A stretch of 64,000 nucleotides of DNA from an uncultured Chloracidobacterium sp. (GTDB lineage Bacteria > Acidobacteriota > Blastocatellia > Pyrinomonadales > Pyrinomonadaceae): NCBI GenBank assembly GCA_936914845.1, contig CAKZGE010000003.1, positions 62,001 through 126,000 on the forward strand, read 5' to 3'. A program made the position numbers and the translations under genes. The notes beneath the pieces are model-generated. The model was not told where the DNA came from. It searched no databases and was given only the letters and a program-made list of their open reading frames with translations. Every line of letters starts with the position of its first letter. The first letter of the stretch is position 1. Positions 18,468-27,304 of this stretch are shown here, piece by piece.

Positions 18468-21023
18468 ATGGCGAAAGACGTTAGAAGCTATAGATCAAAA
18501 GAAGTTGGTTCTGAACCGCCCAAACGGCGGTGGTTCTCAGGCTTTACATGGTTGGTGATCGGTTTGATGCTGGCACTTGCGGCCGGCGGACTGACCGGTG
18601 TTTTGGCGTCGTATTATCTCAATAATTCACGCTATTCGGTAGAGGTATCAGCCCTCGCAACCTATCGCCCGCCTCAGGTTACGACCATTTACGCCGATGA
18701 CGGCGAAACCGTTTTGGCAGAATTTGCTATCGAAAAGCGTATTCCAATCAAGGAAAACGAGATACCGCAAAAGGTCGAAGACGCTTTGATCGCCATTGAG
18801 GATAACCGGTTTTACGATCATGTCGGAATCGACCCGTACCGCATCGTCGGTGTCGTATTAAAGAATTTCTCGACCGGACGCATGGAGGGCGGCTCTACCA
18901 TCACCCAACAGCTTGCCAAAAATCTTTTCCTCTATAAAGACCAAACCTACACCCGAAAAGTAAATGAATGGGCCGTCGCACTGCAGATCGAGCGTTTCTA
19001 CACAAAACGCCAGATCTTGGAAATGTATATGAATTACGTTTTCCTCGGTGCCGGAGCCTACGGTTTCGAGGCCGGTTCGCGAACTTATTTCGGAAAATCC
19101 CTCAAAGATCTAAATTTGGAAGAAGCCGCTCTATTGGCCGCCATCCCGAAATCGCCCGAATATTCGCCTACCCGCAATATGGAAAAGGCAAAGATGCGTC
19201 GCGATATCGTACTCGATCAAATGCTGCGCTATTATCCGGAGCGCTATTCCGAAGCCGAGATCAATGCCGCCAAAGCAAAGCCGGTAAAGCTGGCCGATAC
19301 TGCGTATTATCAAGCTCTGCCCAAATCTACGGCTTGGGATTATCCGGTCGAAGAGATCCGCAAATATCTAGAAGAAAAATACACCACACGTGTAGCTCAG
19401 GGCGGATTGAAGGTCTATACCAGCATCAATGTCGAAGGCCAAAAGATCGCTACAAAAGTGATACGGGAAAGACTGCGTGCATATGACCGAGGCCGCAAAT
19501 GGCGCTCAGACTATCAAAACATCCTTCTGGATAGCGATGGCCAGCCCGTTACCGAAGAAAAAGAGGTCGCTCGAATGCTCAACGCCTATAAACACGCAGA
19601 TTGGTATGGCGATGAATACGAAGAAGGCGAATATATTAAAGGTTTGGTCGTAAAAACTAATGCCGGCTCAGACGAGGTCGGGGTGCGGTTCGGTAAATAT
19701 TCTGCAGTAGTCGGCCCAAAGGATATGGGACGCAGCGGCAAACGGCCGAAAGATGAGCTAAAGCCGGGATTTTTAGCAGAATTCCTGATCAAACACGTTG
19801 ATGCCGATAAGCAAAAGCTGGAGGTCGAATTGTCGCAGGTGCCGGAGGTCGAAGCTGCGCTCGTTTCGATCAATTCGCACACCGGAGAGGTCGTGACCAT
19901 GGTCGGCGGATACGATTTCCATACCAAAAAATTCAATAACGCAACACAAGGCCTGCGTCAGACAGGTTCGTGCTACAAACCGTTTGTTTACACGGCTGCG
20001 GTCGAAGATGGCATGACGCCGGATATGCTCGTTAGCGGAGCTCCCATCAAACGCGGCGGTTGGTCGCCGCACAATTATGACGGGTCAGCCAGCCACCCGA
20101 ACGTACCGATGAAGGTCGCTCTTGCTAAATCTTACAATCTAGCCGCGGTTCATTTATTGGAACAGGTGGGCATTCAGGCCGGCGGGCAGATGGTTCGCCG
20201 CTTCGGCATCACAAACCCGATGGCTCCCAGTTTGCCTTCGGCTCTGGGTGCATCCGAAGCATCCTTGCTTGAAATGACCGCCGCATATTCCTCATTCCCG
20301 AACAAAGGCATTCGTATGGCACCGCATCTGATCCGCAAGGTATATAGCCGCGATGGCACACTGCTGGAAGAATGGGATAAAGCAAGCTCTAAGGTCACCA
20401 GCGAATATGCCGCATTGACCATGGTGCAAATGATGCGAGGCGTTACGGCTGCAGGCGGAACTGCTCCGGGAGCTTCGGCAGCCGGATTTCCGCTCGCCGG
20501 AAAAACCGGTACGGTGAATGATCACACGGACGTCTGGTTCATCGGCTACACCCCGACCTTCGCCACGGGTGTTTGGATGGGCAATCCGGCCAAGAAAGAA
20601 AATTTAGGAGCGGGTATGACCGGAGGACACGGAGCGTTGCCTTACTTCAATTCGTTCATGAACGCATTTATGAAGGACAAACCGCGTGACAGCTTCCCGG
20701 CACCGCCGCCAATGCCTTCGGACGTCCGCAGCCTGATGGAAAGGAATAAACGTGAAGAGCTTGAAAAGCTGGAAAAGGCAGACCAGGCAGCGATCCGCTC
20801 CGGCGCCGCCACATCGACGTCAACTACACCGAGCACCGCTGAACCGGCAACTACCGCGCCCGGTGCTGATGCTCCGACCGTAGTCGATATATCTCCTGCG
20901 AAGCCGGCGGACACAACACCCGCCAAACCCGTTACCAAACCCGAATCAAAACCTGCGGAACCGCCGCCAGCCGAAAAGAGGCCGGAGGGTACGACCCGCA
21001 AGGGCAAAAAGGGCGACGGGTAA
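18468..21023 (+). CDS. Class A penicillin-binding protein (PBP1A family)
   Basis: This is a bifunctional transglycosylase and transpeptidase of 851 residues. After a short cytoplasmic part and one membrane segment (about 23-47) comes the GT51 domain with IEDNRFYDHVGIDP and the EGGSTITQQLAKN motif. The transpeptidase domain has S501-x-x-K504 (GSCYKPF), SYN in AKSYNLAAV, and KTG at about 679 (AGKTGTVND). The last 80 residues form a Thr/Ala/Pro-rich, charged, probably disordered tail ending in KKGDG. A purine-rich site (AGAGAGG) lies 12-16 bases before the ATG. It is co-directional with rodA, 15 bases away, so it is probably co-transcribed with the rod genes. This gives one operon with both class B and class A synthases. 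Confidence 0.95.
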   Translation: MAKDVRSYRSKEVGSEPPKRRWFSGFTWLVIGLMLALAAGGLTGVLASYYLNNSRYSVEVSALATYRPPQVTTIYADDGETVLAEFAIEKRIPIKENEIPQKVEDALIAIEDNRFYDHVGIDPYRIVGVVLKNFSTGRMEGGSTITQQLAKNLFLYKDQTYTRKVNEWAVALQIERFYTKRQILEMYMNYVFLGAGAYGFEAGSRTYFGKSLKDLNLEEAALLAAIPKSPEYSPTRNMEKAKMRRDIVLDQMLRYYPERYSEAEINAAKAKPVKLADTAYYQALPKSTAWDYPVEEIRKYLEEKYTTRVAQGGLKVYTSINVEGQKIATKVIRERLRAYDRGRKWRSDYQNILLDSDGQPVTEEKEVARMLNAYKHADWYGDEYEEGEYIKGLVVKTNAGSDEVGVRFGKYSAVVGPKDMGRSGKRPKDELKPGFLAEFLIKHVDADKQKLEVELSQVPEVEAALVSINSHTGEVVTMVGGYDFHTKKFNNATQGLRQTGSCYKPFVYTAAVEDGMTPDMLVSGAPIKRGGWSPHNYDGSASHPNVPMKVALAKSYNLAAVHLLEQVGIQAGGQMVRRFGITNPMAPSLPSALGASEASLLEMTAAYSSFPNKGIRMAPHLIRKVYSRDGTLLEEWDKASSKVTSEYAALTMVQMMRGVTAAGGTAPGASAAGFPLAGKTGTVNDHTDVWFIGYTPTFATGVWMGNPAKKENLGAGMTGGHGALPYFNSFMNAFMKDKPRDSFPAPPPMPSDVRSLMERNKREELEKLEKADQAAIRSGAATSTSTTPSTAEPATTAPGADAPTVVDISPAKPADTTPAKPVTKPESKPAEPPPAEKRPEGTTRKGKKGDG

Positions 21024-21048
21024 TTTAATTTGATCGATCAGGATCGCG

Positions 21049-21097
21049 AAAGGCGGGCAATGGGCGTTAATATATTTACCTTCCATTCCCGCCTTTT
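21049..21097 (+). terminator. Hairpin ending the rod-shape operon
   Basis: AAAGGCGGGCAATGG pairs with CCATTCCCGCCTTT, one C bulged, around a 19-base loop, and is followed by TTTT. It begins 25 bases after the PBP stop codon. An outer GCGAAA/TTTCGC pair may extend the stem. Confidence 0.75.
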
Positions 21098-21150
21098 AAC
21101 TTTCGCTCTTTGACGCATCGATCTGCAGATCATCAAGAGCAGTCAAAAAT

Positions 21151-21184
21151 GAAAAAAGGCCGTCCCGAAAGACCGCCTTTTATA
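21151..21184 (-). terminator. Terminator downstream of tRNA-Ala
   Basis: AAAGGCCGTC and GACCGCCTTT form a 10-bp stem with one mismatch. Read on the minus strand it follows the tRNA 3' end by about ten bases and runs into TTTTTT. It is symmetrical enough to act on plus-strand transcripts as well. Confidence 0.75.
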
Positions 21185-21190
21185 GAAATA

Positions 21191-21267
<77 letters not shown>

Positions 21268-21352
21268 TTTTTTCAAAATGCCGAACCTAAGCGGCAATCT
21301 ACGAATTTAGCGAAAATACAACTGAACGTCAAGCCATCCAGCTTACTTCTAT

Positions 21353-22135
21353 CTATTTACCCTTGAAGTCAGGCTTCCGCTTTTCGAGAAATGCCGCCAC
21401 GCCTTCGTTCTTGTCTTCCGTTGAAAAACATATCGCAAAAAGATCCACCTCGCGACGCAACCCTTCATCCAAGTTTGAACGCGACGCAAATTTGACCGCT
21501 TCTTTGCAAAGCTGCAACGCTACGGGAGCTTTTTCGGCGATCTTACCGGCAAATTCAAGAGTCTTTTCTTCAAGCTCAGCCGCCGGGTAAACTCTATTGA
21601 CCAAACCGAAACGCAGCGCTGTTTCGGCGTCGATCATATCCCCGCTCAAGATCATTTCCATTGCCCGGCCTTCCCCGATCAACCGAGAAAGCCTTTGGGT
21701 GCCGCCGCCTCCCGGAATGATGCCCAAATTGATCTCCGGTTGAGCAAACTTTGCATTTTCGCTACAGATCCGGATATCACAAGCCAGTGCCAACTCATTT
21801 CCGCCGCCTAGGCAAAACCCATTGATCATAGCGATCACCGGTTTCGGAAAAATATCCAGCGAATTGAAGAGCGTTTGTTCCAAGAACATATTCCGCTGGG
21901 AAATAGGCGTTTGGCCAGCAAATTCGCCAATGTCGGCACCGGCAATGAATGATCTTTCGCCCGCACCCGTAATGACCACAACGCGGACGGCGTCATTTTC
22001 ACGGAGCTCTTGCAGAGCGGCGACGCCCTCGCTATGCACCTTGGAATTCAACGAATTCAGTTTATCCGGACGGTTTATTGTCAGTAATCCAATGCTTCCG
22101 CGCTGTTCAAGCGTTATGGTTTCAAATTCGGCCAT
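21353..22135 (-). CDS. Enoyl-CoA hydratase/isomerase (crotonase family)
   Basis: The 260-residue protein is full length for a crotonase. The CoA/oxyanion-hole motif is SFIAGADIGEF (near 66). The second element GGGNELALACDIRI and the block QPEINLGIIPGGGGTQRL keep both glutamates expected of hydratases (GGGxE and QPE). Hydration of short-chain 2-enoyl-CoA in fatty acid or amino acid degradation is the likely reaction, but the family is broad. The ATG is in place with the normal N-terminus (ITLEQRGSIGLLTINRP). It lies 30 bases downstream of a PilZ gene on the same strand. Confidence 0.9.
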   Translation of the reverse strand: MAEFETITLEQRGSIGLLTINRPDKLNSLNSKVHSEGVAALQELRENDAVRVVVITGAGERSFIAGADIGEFAGQTPISQRNMFLEQTLFNSLDIFPKPVIAMINGFCLGGGNELALACDIRICSENAKFAQPEINLGIIPGGGGTQRLSRLIGEGRAMEMILSGDMIDAETALRFGLVNRVYPAAELEEKTLEFAGKIAEKAPVALQLCKEAVKFASRSNLDEGLRREVDLFAICFSTEDKNEGVAAFLEKRKPDFKGK

Positions 22136-22165
22136 AAATATTTATTTCTTTTAAGTTTGGTCTAT

Positions 22166-22543
22166 CTATTCTTCGACGCCCTCGACCACGTTATCGTCTG
22201 CGATCCACGCCACAAAAAGCCGCAGCCAGCTATCTTTTTGTTCAATGATCGAAACACCGACACGCGACGTGCCGTAATTTGCGGCGGAAATGCGAACCAC
22301 CTTTGCCTTTACCTCGACCGGAACCCCGTCCGGCCGGTGCGAACGGATATAGAGACTGTCGCCGGCCTGAATCGTCTGATTGAGCTGGAAAAGAGCTCCG
22401 AGCGTGGATATATCATCTGTCTCGGTGGGCTCGCTCCACGCGGCACCGTCTTCGGCCCGGCCCGACACAACTATCGGCAACCGCAAGGCCATTCTTAGTG
22501 CAAAGCGTTTTTCCTCATATTGAGGCTGCGAATTCGTTACCAT
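22166..22543 (-). CDS. PilZ domain protein, probable cyclic-di-GMP receptor
   Basis: This is a 125-residue single-domain protein. Both ligand-binding signatures of PilZ are visible: RxxxR as RFALR (13-17) and DxSxxG as DISTLG (44-49). A beta-barrel continues with GVPVEVKAKVVRI and GTSRVGVSII. It therefore probably binds cyclic di-GMP, for example that controlled by the HD-GYP/GGDEF protein at 4340-6931. It precedes the crotonase gene on the minus strand and is divergent from thioredoxin reductase. The effector target is unknown. Confidence 0.85.
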   Translation of the reverse strand: MVTNSQPQYEEKRFALRMALRLPIVVSGRAEDGAAWSEPTETDDISTLGALFQLNQTIQAGDSLYIRSHRPDGVPVEVKAKVVRISAANYGTSRVGVSIIEQKDSWLRLFVAWIADDNVVEGVEE

Positions 22544-22705
22544 TGGTGTTCAACAGAAAAAGGCGATCTTTTGACAATTATATTAACATGAAACAATTGC
22601 AACGGCTATTTGCGAATACCTCGACTAAACAGCATTCTCCTAGTTATACTAAAAGTGTTAGCAGAAAATTTGACCGGCCGCGATCTTGCGGCTGTGACAG
22701 TATTT

Positions 22706-23716
22706 ATGGCATCTACAGAAATATCTAAAAAGGTCGTCATTCTCGGTTCAGGCCCGGCCGGCCTTACGGCGGCTATCTATGCGTCGCGAGCACAGCTCGA
22801 GCCGATCGTTATCGAAGGCCCGCAGCCCGGTGGGCAATTGACGATCACGACAGACGTCGAAAATTATCCGGGATTTGCCGGCGGAATAATGGGGCCGGTT
22901 CTGATGAGTGAATTTCGGCTCCAAGCGGAAAGATTCGGAACCGAATTTTTAAATGTTTGGATCGACCGCGTCGATCTGTCGAAGCGGCCGTTCACCCTTT
23001 ACGGAAAGGCCAGCGAGGACGCGGAAGAGATCACGACCGTGGTCAAAGCCGATACGCTGATCATCGCAACGGGAGCCTCCGCGAAATGGCTCGGCGTTCC
23101 GGGCGAACAGCCGGCGCCCGAAGGTTTGGGTGGAAACGGTGTTTCGGCATGTGCTACGTGCGACGGATTTTTCTTTCGTGAACGTCCGATCGTGGTTGTC
23201 GGCGGCGGCGATACCGCCATGGAGGAAGCGATCTTTCTGACGCGTTTTGCTTCAAGCGTTACGGTCGTCCACCGTCGCGGAGAATTTCGAGCTTCTAAGA
23301 TAATGCAGGACCGCGTTCTAGAGCATGAAAAGATAACTGTCCTGTGGAATACAGAGGTCCGCGCTATCCACGGCACCAAAGAAGGCGGTGTTGATTCGAT
23401 AACCATTTACAACAATCAAACCAACGAAGAAAGCGTTTTGCCGACACAGGGTGTTTTCGTTGCTATTGGCCACAAACCCAATACGGACCTATTCAAGGGC
23501 GTTTTGGATATGGACGAAACCGGATACCTTTTAACCGAAGGCCACACAACAAAAACCAATATTTCCGGTGTTTTCGCGTGCGGCGACGCTCAGGATTCCT
23601 ATTATCGCCAGGCAATAACCGCGGCCGGTTCGGGCTGCATGTCCGCTATCGACGCCGAACGTTTCTTGGTCCACCATTCTGATAAGGTCCAAGAAAACAT
23701 TGCTAGCAATTGGTAA
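22706..23716 (+). CDS. trxB: Thioredoxin-disulfide reductase
   Basis: This flavoenzyme transfers electrons from NADPH to thioredoxin. The FAD-binding motif is GSGPAGLTAAIYASRA near the N-terminus. The redox-active disulfide is CATC (in SACATCDGFFF), the NADPH motif is VGGGDTAMEEA, and the C-terminal FAD motif is GVFACGDAQD. The ATG at 22706 (MASTEISKK) was chosen because it leaves the usual short N-terminus. The frame is open further upstream to a TTG at 22610, but that extension looks non-family. The product is 336 residues. A bidirectional terminator follows. Confidence 0.95.
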   Translation: MASTEISKKVVILGSGPAGLTAAIYASRAQLEPIVIEGPQPGGQLTITTDVENYPGFAGGIMGPVLMSEFRLQAERFGTEFLNVWIDRVDLSKRPFTLYGKASEDAEEITTVVKADTLIIATGASAKWLGVPGEQPAPEGLGGNGVSACATCDGFFFRERPIVVVGGGDTAMEEAIFLTRFASSVTVVHRRGEFRASKIMQDRVLEHEKITVLWNTEVRAIHGTKEGGVDSITIYNNQTNEESVLPTQGVFVAIGHKPNTDLFKGVLDMDETGYLLTEGHTTKTNISGVFACGDAQDSYYRQAITAAGSGCMSAIDAERFLVHHSDKVQENIASNW

Positions 23717-23720
23717 TTGA

Positions 23721-23747
23721 AAAGCCCCTTTGATCGGGGCTTTGTCC
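23721..23747. terminator. Bidirectional terminator between trxB and the TonB receptor
   Basis: AAAGCCCC pairs with GGGGCTTT around a 7-base loop. It lies 4 bases after the trxB stop and 13 bases from the end of the convergent receptor gene, so it can serve both. Confidence 0.8.
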
Positions 23748-23759
23748 TATTATTCTGAT

Positions 23760-25919
23760 CTAAAATCTGATCTTTATTCCTCCGTTGAAAATGCGCCCTT
23801 CAAGATGTGTCCATACCTCGGCAAAGGTCGGGTCGTCGTGCGGCGGGTTTACAACCGGTGCATATCTTCCCTGCCGAACGTCTGTGATATTTTCGGCATT
23901 TACGAAAAGCGTAAACTTACCGAACGTCTTTTCGCCGAATATACCTATTTCGGTGAATGAGCTCGTACGGGTGCGGTCCGTCAATGTCTGGCGGCCGGTG
24001 AAATATGCTTCAATACCGGCCTTGAAATTTTGATGGCTTTCCAGCACCAATGCTGAGTTGATCTTGTTGCGGGCAAGCAAGGTCAAACTTCGGTCGCCCG
24101 GCAAATACCCGGCTTTCGCATCGGTAAAAGTATAGCCGAGAAATATCTTCAATAGGCGATAGCCTATTTTTGCGTTCGTTTCAAAACCGCGGCTGATCAC
24201 CGGCGTATCTGCATTGCGGATCGCAAATCCGCTTTTCGAAACATTCGTCAGCACCAGCGGATCAGAGATCTGCGTATAAAAGAACATTTGGTTCACCGAG
24301 ACTGAAGCTTCACCGAAGGTTCGCGAATAGTTAAGATCGAACGTTCCGCCGCCGCTGCGTTCTGCCTTGAGACCGCTATCAAGCGGTCTTACATTCCTAA
24401 ACAGCCGCTCTTCGGCCTGTTCAGTAAAAATAGTCGGCGTTTTATATCCGGCTCCGGCTCCGACACGAGTTGAAAAATGTTCGCTCCAACGATAAAGCAG
24501 CGACACCCGCGGCAAAAAGAATGTCCCATAACGCCTTGCAGTTTCAACACGTGCACCGAGTTCCACGGCCAGCTTGCTGCTGAGGTCGAAAGTGTCCTGT
24601 GCGTAAAATCCGAGCGTCGCGTTCGATTCGTTTCGCGGCGGGCCGCTCAGATCGCTCGAGGCTTCGCGAAATCTATCGGCGGTAATACTCGTCCCGAATA
24701 CTAGCCCGTGGCCTTTAACTGGATAAAACAACGTTGCTTCAGTAAATGAATTTATCTGATCGCCTCCAAATCTATATTGCGGCGTTTCGATCTGGCGGTC
24801 AAAATAGGCTATCGCCTGGCGAATGCTCAATTTGCGACCCGCCGCCATTTCATACTCGAACGATGCAGTGGTCACATTTCTGATCGAACGGTTCTTTTCA
24901 AAATATGTGTGATCGGTCTGCGGGTGCTCGCGTAAGGCTAAAACATCTCCGCCGATACGTCTTTGAAAACCGAATGAATTGCCGAACGTAAATCGAAAAT
25001 TGCCGTTTTCGAAAAATAATCTCGGATTGAGCGAAATTGAGCGTGTTCGCGGCAACTCCGTAAAATCATCGTCGTCCGGGTCAAATTCTTTCTGAAGATT
25101 GGCCGATGCCAATATTGTATAACCGACGCGGGACAGCTGTTGAGAGGTAAATATCGAAGCGTCCGTGCCGAATGCCGACGTCTGATTGAATATCAACGCC
25201 GTAACCGGCCTTTCTTCCGGTTCCTTACTAATAAAATTGACCACGCCGGCTATCGCCCCGCCTCCGTAGAATATGGCTGATGGCCCTTTGATTATCTCCA
25301 CCTGCTTGAGGTCAAGCGGCGGAATTTCTAAAATGCTCAGGCTTCCTGAAAAGCCGCCGTATGATGGAAATCCATCTTTTAGGACCTGCGTATACCGACC
25401 ATCCAAACCTTGTATCCGAAGTGTCTGTGTTGCTGAAACAGCCGATGTTTGCTGAACCTGAATTCCGGTGCTTTCATGTAAAATCATTGCCACATTGGCG
25501 GGCCGCATATTTATCTTTTCATCGATCTCTTCCTCGTCGATGGCTTCGACCCGAGTCGGTTCGTTCTCGATCTCTCGACCTGACCGTGTTGATCTGATCA
25601 CCACGGCACCGACCTCATTGTTTATCGTCATCAACACAACGACGGGCAGCGGCCCTTTAAATGGAATATTTAATTCGACGCTCTGCTCTTCGTAGCCGGG
25701 AAACGAGACCCTTACTGTATGCTTGCCTTCGGCCAAACCGGACAGGGCGGCCACCCCCTTTTCGTCAGCGGTCTGCTTAGTTTCGCCGTACGCGACCGTG
25801 GCCCCTGCCACCGGTTGGTTACTTTCCTTATCTTTGATCAAAAGCTGAACAGATGTTTGTCCGGCCGCCGAAACCGCCAAAACTACCATTAATAGAAATA
25901 AAAAATAGAATTTGAACAT
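23760..25919 (-). CDS. TonB-dependent outer membrane receptor with carboxypeptidase-regulatory domain
   Basis: The ATG at 25919 (MFKFYF) is preceded by AGGAG at good spacing, which decides the start; the product is 719 residues. In order: signal peptide (cut near SAAGQ), a carboxypeptidase-regulatory-like beta domain (about 22-95), a plug domain with LRIQGLDGRYTQVLKDG and VEIIKGPSAIFYGGGAIAGV, and a 22-strand-type barrel ending GGIKIRF. It imports a substrate across the outer membrane using TonB energy. The substrate is not evident. The adjacent Cys-rich small protein and similar loci in Bacteroidetes hint at a metal or metal chelate; this is inference. Confidence 0.88.
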   Translation of the reverse strand: MFKFYFLFLLMVVLAVSAAGQTSVQLLIKDKESNQPVAGATVAYGETKQTADEKGVAALSGLAEGKHTVRVSFPGYEEQSVELNIPFKGPLPVVVLMTINNEVGAVVIRSTRSGREIENEPTRVEAIDEEEIDEKINMRPANVAMILHESTGIQVQQTSAVSATQTLRIQGLDGRYTQVLKDGFPSYGGFSGSLSILEIPPLDLKQVEIIKGPSAIFYGGGAIAGVVNFISKEPEERPVTALIFNQTSAFGTDASIFTSQQLSRVGYTILASANLQKEFDPDDDDFTELPRTRSISLNPRLFFENGNFRFTFGNSFGFQRRIGGDVLALREHPQTDHTYFEKNRSIRNVTTASFEYEMAAGRKLSIRQAIAYFDRQIETPQYRFGGDQINSFTEATLFYPVKGHGLVFGTSITADRFREASSDLSGPPRNESNATLGFYAQDTFDLSSKLAVELGARVETARRYGTFFLPRVSLLYRWSEHFSTRVGAGAGYKTPTIFTEQAEERLFRNVRPLDSGLKAERSGGGTFDLNYSRTFGEASVSVNQMFFYTQISDPLVLTNVSKSGFAIRNADTPVISRGFETNAKIGYRLLKIFLGYTFTDAKAGYLPGDRSLTLLARNKINSALVLESHQNFKAGIEAYFTGRQTLTDRTRTSSFTEIGIFGEKTFGKFTLFVNAENITDVRQGRYAPVVNPPHDDPTFAEVWTHLEGRIFNGGIKIRF

Positions 25920-26006
25920 AAAACTCCTGAATAAATGCCAAAATACCAATCTTTGCGAAGCATTAAATTAATGCCGCAAATCGAAAAAAGGCGCATTAAA
26001 AGTTAT

Positions 26007-26330
26007 TTATTCAGTTCTCGGCGGCTGCCAAATAGCAGGTTGAAAGGTAAGCAAGGGAGACGGTTCGTAAGTAAATTCGCGGTCACGGGCCGCTGCCACA
26101 ACCCGCTTTGCCGAGGCAGGGACAGGGAAAGTCATCTCAAACGCGAATGAAGCATGACAGCATGAACAGAAGCAAAAAGGCGAACAATTTTCTTCTTCGG
26201 GTGGTTCGGAGCATATGTCCGCGACGGACGTATTATGCCTAGATAAAAATTCATCACAGGGCTGCGATACCGCCATAAAGATATACAGCGTCAGCAGCAA
26301 GCTCAGGACCTTTACTTGTCGGCGGCTCAT
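26007..26330 (-). CDS. Small Cys-rich exported protein (DUF6660-like)
   Basis: The 107-residue protein has a hydrophobic N-terminal segment (8-22) that could be a signal peptide. Seven cysteines follow: C25, C40 and the cluster CSPFCFCSCC at 49-58. The C-terminal part is Pro-rich (FQPAIWQPPRTE). Small proteins with a CxPFCxCxCC cluster next to TonB receptors are known in Bacteroidetes (I recall them as DUF6660); the match here is by memory. The ATG lies one base after the lipocalin stop, so the two are co-transcribed. The TonB receptor starts 87 bases downstream. Metal binding is plausible but untested. Confidence 0.65.
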   Translation of the reverse strand: MSRRQVKVLSLLLTLYIFMAVSQPCDEFLSRHNTSVADICSEPPEEENCSPFCFCSCCHASFAFEMTFPVPASAKRVVAAARDREFTYEPSPLLTFQPAIWQPPRTE

Positions 26331-26331
26331 T

Positions 26332-26913
26332 TCAATTCTCGATCACGCCGCCCTTGAGCAATTCCATATTTTGCGGTGTTTTCTGAAGCTTGCCGGGGTT
26401 GAATCCGTGTGCTTCGGCTTTTCGCAAAAGGCCCTGGTACAATGCGTCAGACATCTCCGGTTTGCGGCTTAGGACCCACAAATACTTTCTTTTCGGATCG
26501 CCGACGACCGCGTATTCATAGTTTTGGTCCAATTCGATGACCCAATAGTTTGCCCATACATTTGGCAGGAATGAAACTATCTTCGGCGCAAAACGAACTT
26601 CTAGCTTAGCGTTCGCTGCCTTATCCTTGATCCGGGCTTCTCCGCGGGCCGATTCGAGCGTTCCGTCCTTTTTGACGCATTGATTCAACACTTCGACCTT
26701 GCCATCGGTCTTGAGTGTGTAGGTCGCTGTAGTATTTCCGGCACACTTTTCCTGAAATTTGTTCGGGTAGCGGGCTATCTCGAACCATTTTCCCGAATAC
26801 CGTTTAAGGTCCAGCGATCCGACCGTTTTCAATTCGGCCGGCTTTTCTGTCTGTGCCGCGACCGAAAACGCCAAAAGTGCTAAAAATGCCGTCAGAAAGA
26901 GACTTTGTTTCAT
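26332..26913 (-). CDS. blc: Outer-membrane-type lipocalin (Blc family)
   Basis: Blc lipocalins bind lysophospholipids or fatty acids in the envelope. The 193-residue protein starts at the ATG at 26913 (MKQSLFL) and has a signal peptide ending near VAAQ. The mature part has no lipobox Cys, so it is probably periplasmic rather than lipid-anchored. The lipocalin signature is YSGKWFEIARYPNKFQ. The family blocks CAGNTTATYTL, ANYWVIELD and YLWVLSRKP are present. A TTG three codons upstream is an alternative start. It heads the minus-strand group with the Cys-rich protein and the TonB receptor. Confidence 0.92.
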   Translation of the reverse strand: MKQSLFLTAFLALLAFSVAAQTEKPAELKTVGSLDLKRYSGKWFEIARYPNKFQEKCAGNTTATYTLKTDGKVEVLNQCVKKDGTLESARGEARIKDKAANAKLEVRFAPKIVSFLPNVWANYWVIELDQNYEYAVVGDPKRKYLWVLSRKPEMSDALYQGLLRKAEAHGFNPGKLQKTPQNMELLKGGVIEN

Positions 26914-27000
26914 ATTGAGCAACTATTTTAAGTATAATTATTGGTGCGGTGCAATTGTGGTCCGCATCAAATTATATATTTTTAATACTTTAACTTATCT

Positions 27001-27300
27001 ATGCCTATTTATGAATACAAATGTTTGAATTGCGGTGCTCATCTCGAAAAAAGACAGTCGGTTTCGGAAGAGCCGCTAAAGGTTTGCGAATTGTGCGGCG
27101 GTGAATTAGAAAAAATGTTCTCGCTGTCGGGCTTCCAATTCAAAGGTGCCGGATGGTATGTCACAGATTACGCCGGCGGACAGAAAAGCAGCGGCAAAAC
27201 CGAAAAATCTTCGACGGACGAATCAACCGCGGCGACCGGTTCTGCATCAAATACAAAACCGGCCGAATCTGCGGTGAAAGCCGACGATTCAAAAAAATAG
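27001..27300 (+). CDS. FmdB-family zinc ribbon protein
   Basis: The 99-residue protein begins with the typical MPIYEYKCLNCG. Two CxxC pairs (CLNC and CELC) form a zinc ribbon, followed by FSLSGFQFKGAGWYVTDY, which is standard for the FmdB_RR family. The tail is Ser/Thr/Ala-rich and probably disordered. The family is a putative regulator whose molecular role is poorly defined. It is divergent from the lipocalin gene across 87 bases of AT-rich DNA and lies 4 bases before the next VWA gene, so those two are likely co-transcribed. Confidence 0.9.
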   Translation: MPIYEYKCLNCGAHLEKRQSVSEEPLKVCELCGGELEKMFSLSGFQFKGAGWYVTDYAGGQKSSGKTEKSSTDESTAATGSASNTKPAESAVKADDSKK

Positions 27301-27304
27301 ACCT

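Noticed and set aside
22610..22705. N-terminal extension of thioredoxin reductase from a TTG at 22610
   Set aside because: The extension has no family features; the ATG at 22706 gives the standard start just before the FAD motif.
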